A stretch of 64,000 nucleotides of DNA from assembly GCA_030524345.1 (NCBI GenBank), contig JAUNGP010000004.1, positions 54,451 to 118,450 of the forward strand, given 5' to 3'. Positions within the stretch are counted from its first letter, which is position 1. Every line of letters starts with the position of its first letter. The DNA is from Clostridia bacterium. Lineage in GTDB: Bacteria; Bacillota; Clostridia; TANB77; CAG-465. Below the pieces are notes generated by a model. The model was given only the letters and a program-made list of their open reading frames with translations, was not told the DNA's origin and ran no database searches. Shown here one piece after another: positions 57,154-64,000 of this stretch. Position numbers and translations under genes: made by a program.

Positions 57154-57900
57154 TTAATAATTTACAATAGCAACAAAATCATTTGTAAGAGAGGCTCCAC
57201 CAACTAGCGCTCCATCAATATCACTTTGCTCAAGTATTTCTTTAGCATTAGATGGTTTTACACTTCCTCCATATTGTATTCTTACTAAATCAGCTATGTT
57301 CTGAGTATATAACTTAGCTATAATGTCACGTATATATTTACACATTTCATTTGCTTGACTCGAAGTAGCAGTTACACCAGTACCAATTGCCCATATAGGT
57401 TCATAAGCAATTACTATTTTGGATTTTACTTTCTCTTTATCAATATTTTGAAGTGCCTTTTCTACTTGCTCCTTAACAATATCAAAATGTTTTCCTGCAT
57501 CTCTTTCTTCTAATGTTTCACCTACACAAATGATAGGAGATACATCTTTTTCCAAAAGTTTTAATGCTTTTTTATTTACCATCTCATCAGTCTCATTAAA
57601 ATATTTTCTTCTTTCACTATGCCCAACAATACAGTATTTTACATTAACGGATGTTAGCATATCAACAGATGTTTCACCAGTATAAGCTCCTTTATCTTCA
57701 AAATAAACATTTTGTGCTCCAAGCTTTATATTACTGTCATCTATTAAATCTGATATTCTCTCAAGTGAAACAAAATTTGGACATAGAACCACATCTACTT
57801 CATTGGTATTAATTCTATCCTTTATTTCATTTACAAATTCATCTGCTTTATTAACAGCATAATTCATTTTCCAATTTCCAGCAATAATCTTTTTTCTCAT
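57154..57900 (-). CDS. tpiA: Triosephosphate isomerase
   Basis: Interconverts dihydroxyacetone phosphate and glyceraldehyde 3-phosphate. The 248-residue TIM barrel has the substrate lysine in AGNWKMN, catalytic His in IVGHSERRKYF, catalytic Glu in AYEPIWAIGTG, and YGGSVKPSNA. GGGAGG precedes the ATG, 19 bases after pgk. Confidence 0.97.
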   Translation of the reverse strand: MRKKIIAGNWKMNYAVNKADEFVNEIKDRINTNEVDVVLCPNFVSLERISDLIDDSNIKLGAQNVYFEDKGAYTGETSVDMLTSVNVKYCIVGHSERRKYFNETDEMVNKKALKLLEKDVSPIICVGETLEERDAGKHFDIVKEQVEKALQNIDKEKVKSKIVIAYEPIWAIGTGVTATSSQANEMCKYIRDIIAKLYTQNIADLVRIQYGGSVKPSNAKEILEQSDIDGALVGGASLTNDFVAIVNY

Positions 57901-57919
57901 TTAAGTTCCTCCCAATAAA

Positions 57920-59098
57920 CTACTTATCTTGTAATGCTTCAATACCTGGCAACTTTTTGCCTTCCATAAATTCTAAAGACGCACCACCACCAGTTGACAC
58001 ATGAGACATTCTATCTTCTAAGCCAAATTTTTCAACTGCTGCTGCACTATCTCCACCACCAATGATTGTCACTGCATTAGAATCTGCCATTGCCTTTGCA
58101 ATCTCACGTGTTCCTTTTTCAAAGTTTTGATATTCAAAAACACCAACCGGACCATTCCATACAACAGTTCCTGCAACTTCAATTTCACCTTTATATAGTT
58201 CAATTGTTTTTGGGCCAATATCAAGTCCCATATATCCATCAGGTATTTCATCAACACCACAAATTTTAGTTTCTGTATCATTTGATATTTCTTTAGCGAC
58301 TACATTGTCAACTGGAAGTAACATTCTAACGCCTTTTTCCAAAGCTTTCTTTAAAATTTCTGCTGCTACGTCTACTTTATCCTCTTCACAAAGTGAATTT
58401 CCTATTTTTCCGCCTTGTGCTTTCACAAAAGTATATGTCATAGCTCCCCCTATAAGAAGCGTATCAACTTTATCGAGCAAATTTGTCAAAACGCCAATCT
58501 TGCTTGAAACTTTAGCTCCTCCTATAATCGCTACAAGTGGTCTTTTAGGATTATTAATACCATGATCTAAAGCTTCTATTTCTTTCTCAATTAAAAATCC
58601 ACAAACTGATGGCAAGAAATGTGTTACCCCTTCAGTTGATGCATGTGCTCTATGTGCAGTGCCAAATGCATCATTTACAAATATTTCACCAAATGAGGCA
58701 AGTTTTTTTGCAAATTCCATATCATTTGCTTCCTCTGCTTCTGTCATTCTTGTATTTTCAAGTAAAACAATCTCCTTTTCTGCTAAATGATAAACAACAT
58801 TTTTTGTCTCTTCAGAATCGATATCTTTTAATAATCTAACTTCTTGATTTAAAAGTTCACTAAGTCTTTTGGCTACAGGTGCTAAACTTATATTTTTACC
58901 TGTTTTACCGATATGTGAACAAAGTACGATTTTTGCATTGTGATCTCTTAAATAACAAATTGTCTTAAGAGATTCTACAATTCTTTTATCACTAGTAATT
59001 TCTCCTGTTTCTTTATCTAATGGTACATTAAAATCACATCTAACTAAAACTCTTTTAGAACTAACATCAATGTCTTTTACAGATTTTTTATTTATCAT
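57920..59098 (-). CDS. pgk: Phosphoglycerate kinase
   Basis: Makes ATP from 1,3-bisphosphoglycerate. The 392-residue protein has [25 protein letters not shown], the hinge region and [15 protein letters not shown] with [12 protein letters not shown]. Length normal. GAGGG precedes the ATG. It follows gapA after a 73-base gap that contains a hairpin. Confidence 0.97.
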   Translation of the reverse strand: MINKKSVKDIDVSSKRVLVRCDFNVPLDKETGEITSDKRIVESLKTICYLRDHNAKIVLCSHIGKTGKNISLAPVAKRLSELLNQEVRLLKDIDSEETKNVVYHLAEKEIVLLENTRMTEAEEANDMEFAKKLASFGEIFVNDAFGTAHRAHASTEGVTHFLPSVCGFLIEKEIEALDHGINNPKRPLVAIIGGAKVSSKIGVLTNLLDKVDTLLIGGAMTYTFVKAQGGKIGNSLCEEDKVDVAAEILKKALEKGVRMLLPVDNVVAKEISNDTETKICGVDEIPDGYMGLDIGPKTIELYKGEIEVAGTVVWNGPVGVFEYQNFEKGTREIAKAMADSNAVTIIGGGDSAAAVEKFGLEDRMSHVSTGGGASLEFMEGKKLPGIEALQDK

Positions 59099-59112
59099 AA
59101 TTTCCCTCCATC

Positions 59113-59163
59113 TATACAGCGAAAATAAGCTAGCTTTATCTGTATCAATATAAGCCAGCCTTT
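59113..59163 (-). other. Hairpin between gapA and pgk
   Basis: GGCTGGCTTATA can pair with TAAAGCTAGCTT (with G-U pairs) in the intergenic RNA. No good T-run follows, so it is more likely an mRNA-stabilising or processing element than a terminator. Confidence 0.4.
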
Positions 59164-59171
59164 TTCAATTA

Positions 59172-60188
<1,017 letters not shown>

Positions 60189-60212
60189 TTACCTCCCTTG
60201 TGTACACTATAT

Positions 60213-60241
60213 ATTTTATCTCATGAACTACTTTTTTGCAA
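60213..60241 (-). promoter_or_regulatory. Promoter of the gapA operon
   Basis: Minus-strand TTGCAA (60236-60241), 17-bp spacer, TAAAAT (60213-60218), about 30 bases before the gapA ATG. Confidence 0.7.
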
Positions 60242-60436
60242 GTGTAACAATCAAATTTACAGAAAAACTATTATTTAGACAAAGGCTCTTAACCATAAAG
60301 AATGTAGAAACCTCTCAAAAACTCTTATACTTCTTTTTTATAGTAGTATTAAGTTATTTAAAATGCTATCAAAAAGGCTTTTACTTTAACTCTTTCATAT
60401 AAAAAAATAATAAAAAGGCAAAAGACTAGATAAAAG

Positions 60437-60469
60437 GAATGAACTCTGCACTACACAGAATTCATTCCA
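60437..60469 (-). terminator. Terminator of the gene pair and hydrolase unit
   Basis: GGAATGAA pairs with TTCATTCC, then TCTG with CAGA, with one mismatch between; TTTTATC follows on the minus strand. Confidence 0.85.
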
Positions 60470-60506
60470 GGACTTTCTCATAAAAACTATTATTTTATTA
60501 GAATTT

Positions 60507-61007
60507 TTATATTTCTATCTCATATTTAAGTGGTGAATACTCTAATATATCTACATCATAACTAAATTTAGCATTTCCAAAATATTTAAATTGTGCTTCT
60601 CTATAATAAGATATATTCATCACATAGACTTTATATTTAACTCTAGTATACGTATCTTCTTTTTCTTCAGAAATATATTCAAACTCAAGCATATCTTCAC
60701 CAGGATCAATTTTAGAAATAATTGATTGATTGATATGGTCTGAAAATTCATTTACATTCTTATAATTCATTTTAGAATTAGAAGATAAAGTGTTGTATAA
60801 CTTTTCTAGTGAATATTCATCTGAATTAAAAAGTAAATTGTTATTAATAAACTCTTTTCTTTTAGATGAGATAATTAATTCCATATCTTCCTTTTTCGGC
60901 GAATCATACTTTCCATATACACTATACCAAGAATTAAATTGATATATATATATTATAATAGTAAATATAAATCCTAGGAAAATAATTATTCTTAATTTAT
61001 TTTTCAT
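60507..61007 (-). CDS. Membrane-anchored protein of unknown function, second of a pair
   Basis: A 166-residue protein with an N-terminal anchor (about 6-26) and a soluble, probably outside, domain of mixed alpha/beta type. No family recognised. The ATG at 61007 is eight bases after GGTGGTGG and overlaps the preceding gene by 11 bases, so translation is coupled. Its layout resembles that gene, and both may be distant relatives. Confidence 0.6.
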   Translation of the reverse strand: MKNKLRIIIFLGFIFTIIIYIYQFNSWYSVYGKYDSPKKEDMELIISSKRKEFINNNLLFNSDEYSLEKLYNTLSSNSKMNYKNVNEFSDHINQSIISKIDPGEDMLEFEYISEEKEDTYTRVKYKVYVMNISYYREAQFKYFGNAKFSYDVDILEYSPLKYEIEI

Positions 61008-61530
61008 AGAAATTACCACCACCTAAATCTATCTTATTACTAATTACTTTATAAGCATTCATCTCTCTATTAATTTTCAAAATGATTTCATTCTCATATA
61101 TTACTGATGGCTTAAAATCCTTATCAACATTGATTTCCTCACCTACACCACCTATTTCTGCTTCATAAGAAAATGTATATTTACATTTATACGTATCTTT
61201 TTCTAAATACTTCATATCTGTTAACTCTAATTCATATTCATATTTATCTACTTCATAAATGTCTTTTATTCTATCAATATCATTTTTTAAAATCACAGCA
61301 CTCCCTATTGTAGCAGTTTTCATGTTCGTGTAACAATCTTCTAAAGCTAAATTATTGATATAGGAGTCAATAGCATTATATAAATTAAAATATGTTTCAT
61401 AGTCATTAACATCAACATTTGAATCTCTTTTGCCAAAATAATAATTATCTCTTACATACATCAATATATTATATGTAAAAACTAATACTATAAAGGTAAT
61501 AATACTTGCTTTTATATATTTATTATTCAT
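60997..61530 (-). CDS. Membrane-anchored protein of unknown function, first of a pair
   Basis: A 177-residue protein with one N-terminal helix (about 8-28) and an outside domain rich in charged residues and strands; it ends in GGGNFYEK. No known motif. AGGAG precedes the ATG, 18 bases after the large hydrolase gene. Small anchored proteins next to NlpC/M23-type hydrolases are common in conjugative elements, but no other transfer gene is in view. Confidence 0.6.
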   Translation of the reverse strand: MNNKYIKASIITFIVLVFTYNILMYVRDNYYFGKRDSNVDVNDYETYFNLYNAIDSYINNLALEDCYTNMKTATIGSAVILKNDIDRIKDIYEVDKYEYELELTDMKYLEKDTYKCKYTFSYEAEIGGVGEEINVDKDFKPSVIYENEIILKINREMNAYKVISNKIDLGGGNFYEK

Positions 61531-61547
61531 GTTATCTCCTCCATATA

Positions 61548-64000
61548 TTAATATCCAGTAAATGAGAAATGCATATAATCTTTAGAGCTTCTCCAATTTC
61601 CGCCCCATTCCCATCCTCTAGCTTTAAAAGCTTTTACAACGGGTCCATTAGGCGTTATAGAATAAGGATTTCTACCTGGTTCCCATAATGATCCTGCAAT
61701 TACTCTTCCATTTTTTACCATATAATTTTCATTTGCATTGATATCTATGGCTATTCCATATGAATGATGGGATCTACTTCCTGAAGCGGCCATACTTCTC
61801 CAACTATATGCATATGTATCATAAATTGGGAATCCACTAGCTGCAATCTCTGTATAAATATCAACAACATCCTTAGCAACCGCTTTATGAACAGTAAGTG
61901 TTCTCATTACTTTATTTCCATTTTTATTGATAGTAGGTACTTGAACATCCACTAAATATTGACTCATTGCTGATGCAGATTGTGGTAATCCAGATGGAAA
62001 TAAATAAGCTAATTTTTCATCTTTACTTGCATTGAGAATATTACTAGGTATTGTTGAACTTCCTCCACCAGCACTAGAATTTGTCTTAGAACCTATATAC
62101 CTATAACCAGTTGGCAACCCAGTAATAGTAGCCCTATCTATACTTCCATACTCCGGAGATAATTCATAAAATTGCAATGGATCAATTCTTACTTTGTCTC
62201 CATTTGATGTATCAAACATTGCATAGTGCAAATGAACTCCAGTTGAATTTCCTGTTGTTCCCATAACCCCAATAACTTGCCCTTTCATTACCTCTTGTCC
62301 TGTTGTTACATGTATTTCTGATAAATGTCCATACTGTGTTATATATTTCCCGTCTGTTGTCTGTATTTCAACATACGTATATCCATCACTATCACTAGTT
62401 GGGTTTGCTGTAGCCATTACAACCTTTCCATCATGTGCAGCGACAATTTTAGGTCCCTTGCTAAGTCCTCCTTCTCTATATAATATATTTCCTCTAGAGA
62501 TATCTACACCAGAATGTGTTCTTCCATAACCAGCAGTATATCCATATAAACAATTTATAATTGCTGCATCAGGATTTCCGGATAATTCGACTGGCCAAGC
62601 AAATCCATCGATTGGTATATCAACACCCATTTGAATAATACCACTATTATTAGCAGTAAAATATCCTTCTGGATAATATTTATCTATTTGATAAAAGGCA
62701 AAGTATAAATCATCATAACTATATCCTTTTCCATTTGCATAATTTCTATATGCTTTCGCTAAATCTGCTACTGTCTTTTCTGGATATATCTCATTATCTT
62801 TAAATTTACTGTAATATGGATCTGTCTCAAATTCAACTCCACTTGCTAGTCCTGCTCCTGATCCACTACTGCCTCCACCTAGAGAATCTCCTGTATAAGG
62901 GTCATATCTGGCATATTCTGGTGGTACTCCATCAAATTGGTATGCTGGGTCATCATCATATTGCCATAATTCATTTTGCTCTATTATTTTCTTTAGACTT
63001 TCCGCATAATGTATATCTGTTGCATATCCATTTGTTGTAAAATCATCTACTGCTGCTTCCCAGTCTCCATCAATACATGCTAGCAGTACATTCCTATATC
63101 TTGAATATGACCAGAACCATTCTCCTCTACCTGAAAATCCTGCTTCATCTGAATCATATTTTCTAAATGCATCCTGTATACTATATAGATTTCCAGAACC
63201 ATCATCTTCTTTTGTATTAAATACCATTGAGTCTCCATCCCAGCTGCCTCCTGCTTTCATTCCCCAATAGTTATGACACTCCGTTTCGATTGTACTATCT
63301 GTCCAGTCCCAACCTGACTCTTGAATCTTCTGGGCAATTGTAAGTGATGGTAATAGTCCTGATTCTTTTTGCAGTTGTTGCGCAAGTGGTACAATCCATT
63401 CCCAAAGTGCTTCTTTAGAAGAACCACCGCCTCCGCCAGAACCTGTATCTGCCGATATTAATGAATCAAATATTGAAGCTCCTGCTGCATTTACTACATT
63501 GCCCCAATCCTGTTTCCATTCAATTCTTGAAATTCTTCTTCCTAACTTTTTGTAATCTTCCTCTGTATAATATGAAACTTTATAAGTTTCTGTCTTTGAA
63601 TCAAGCGTAGTAAAGTTTTCTTTCCAATTTTCTTCTAATGTAACAAGTCCTATTCCATTTGACTCATCATTTAAAGTTACATCTGCAACGGTTGCGCCAT
63701 TTGAATAATCTGGCAAATTAGCTTCACTTATTGGTATTACTTCATAATTTGCAGTAAATATATTATATAGTTCTTCAAGATACTTTAATTTTGGAACATA
63801 TTTATATGGTACAATTTCTCTTTTTACTTTGATTTCTTTTACCATTGGTTCGCCACCATCTGTCGCTACCACTGGTCCCTCTTTTAATTCATAGTGTAAA
63901 ACTACATTTTCTATCGTATATGTTGCATCAGAGTCACCTGATGTGTCTGCCCAATCTTCTACATCTGATGCACTTCCATTTTCAGTTGTCCCTGGTTTAT
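61548..64000 (-). CDS. Trimodular peptidoglycan hydrolase (glucosaminidase, M23, M15), N-terminus cut by window edge
   Basis: The frame is open to the right edge (at least 816 residues); a GTG at 63872 is only an internal codon. Counting from the visible part: an N-terminal beta-rich region, then a mannosyl-glycoprotein endo-beta-N-acetylglucosaminidase-type domain (IAQKIQESGWDWTDS, HNYWGMKAGGSW). Next is an M23 endopeptidase domain with HSGVDISRGN, YGHLSEIHV and GVHLHYAMF, and last an M15 D-Ala-D-Ala carboxypeptidase domain with SHHSYGIAIDIN, GWEWGGNW and DYMHFSF at the extreme C-terminus. Together these would cut glycan, cross-link and stem-peptide bonds. Gly/Ser-rich linkers separate the domains. 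The three-enzyme combination is unusual; it suits a conjugation or invasion enzyme as well as a wall-remodelling one. Confidence 0.88.
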   Translation of the reverse strand, partial: KPGTTENGSASDVEDWADTSGDSDATYTIENVVLHYELKEGPVVATDGGEPMVKEIKVKREIVPYKYVPKLKYLEELYNIFTANYEVIPISEANLPDYSNGATVADVTLNDESNGIGLVTLEENWKENFTTLDSKTETYKVSYYTEEDYKKLGRRISRIEWKQDWGNVVNAAGASIFDSLISADTGSGGGGGSSKEALWEWIVPLAQQLQKESGLLPSLTIAQKIQESGWDWTDSTIETECHNYWGMKAGGSWDGDSMVFNTKEDDGSGNLYSIQDAFRKYDSDEAGFSGRGEWFWSYSRYRNVLLACIDGDWEAAVDDFTTNGYATDIHYAESLKKIIEQNELWQYDDDPAYQFDGVPPEYARYDPYTGDSLGGGSSGSGAGLASGVEFETDPYYSKFKDNEIYPEKTVADLAKAYRNYANGKGYSYDDLYFAFYQIDKYYPEGYFTANNSGIIQMGVDIPIDGFAWPVELSGNPDAAIINCLYGYTAGYGRTHSGVDISRGNILYREGGLSKGPKIVAAHDGKVVMATANPTSDSDGYTYVEIQTTDGKYITQYGHLSEIHVTTGQEVMKGQVIGVMGTTGNSTGVHLHYAMFDTSNGDKVRIDPLQFYELSPEYGSIDRATITGLPTGYRYIGSKTNSSAGGGSSTIPSNILNASKDEKLAYLFPSGLPQSASAMSQYLVDVQVPTINKNGNKVMRTLTVHKAVAKDVVDIYTEIAASGFPIYDTYAYSWRSMAASGSRSHHSYGIAIDINANENYMVKNGRVIAGSLWEPGRNPYSITPNGPVVKAFKARGWEWGGNWRSSKDYMHFSFTGY

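Noticed and set aside
59113..59163. A terminator between gapA and pgk
   Set aside because: The hairpin lacks a T-run and relies on G-U pairs, and pgk has no promoter of its own that I can see.

Overview
The window is AT-rich, densely coding DNA with clostridial-type genes and standard stop codons. A SpoIVB peptidase, a SpoVD-like penicillin-binding protein, an IleS of the long clostridial type and a glutamine-dependent NAD synthetase point to a spore-forming member of the Clostridia, probably an uncultured gut lineage. The genus cannot be told from sequence alone. Almost all genes lie on the minus strand, so operons read from high to low coordinates.

Layout by coordinate. 1-2.3 kb: an unknown membrane protein cut by the window edge and a frameshifted D-Ala-D-Ala carboxypeptidase. 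2.3-5.3 kb: a GreA-like factor, then a small sporulation operon (TIGR04086-type membrane protein, spoIVB, an anchored unknown). 5.3-17.4 kb: a division and cell-wall (dcw) operon, mraZ-rsmH-ftsL-pbp-murE-mraY-ftsW-[degenerate NUDIX]-murG-divIB-DUF881-sbp. It starts at a promoter carrying three GTGG boxes spaced by 10 bp, and ends in a terminator that contains the last stop codon. murC, murD, murF, ftsA and ftsZ are not in it. 17.8-22.5 kb: a 1589-residue VWA plus 16-repeat MucBP surface adhesin. 22.9-28.5 kb: cysteine desulfurase, an anchored unknown and ileS behind an Ile T-box. 28.5-28.9 kb: a short CRISPR array without cas genes. 29.0-31.0 kb: a Fic toxin with its small antitoxin, and a phosphodiesterase. 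31.0-40.3 kb: gltX, rnjA, a small HTH protein, nadE and two large unknown proteins. 40.5-41.5 kb: an unknown helical protein.

41.5-51.0 kb is the most distinctive part. It is a seven-gene, roughly 9.3-kb unit with two SipW-type (Ser/His) signal peptidases, four TasA/camelysin-like or related small exported proteins, and a 1699-residue beta-helix protein full of GGG turns. It reads as a dedicated export and assembly system for an extracellular fibre or matrix. 51.1-52.1 kb holds a decayed fragment of the 38.7-40.2 kb gene and a transglutaminase-like protein. 52.3-60.2 kb: lower glycolysis (gapA-pgk-tpiA-gpmI, then eno), interrupted by a zinc-ribbon protein and a nucleotidyltransferase-like protein. 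60.5-64.0 kb: two anchored unknowns and a large cell-wall hydrolase combining glucosaminidase, M23 and M15 domains, cut by the right edge.

The common thread is the cell envelope: peptidoglycan precursor synthesis and septation, cell-wall hydrolysis, and two very large surface proteins with one dedicated secretion module. Translation (ileS, gltX), RNA decay (rnjA) and central metabolism genes lie between these blocks.
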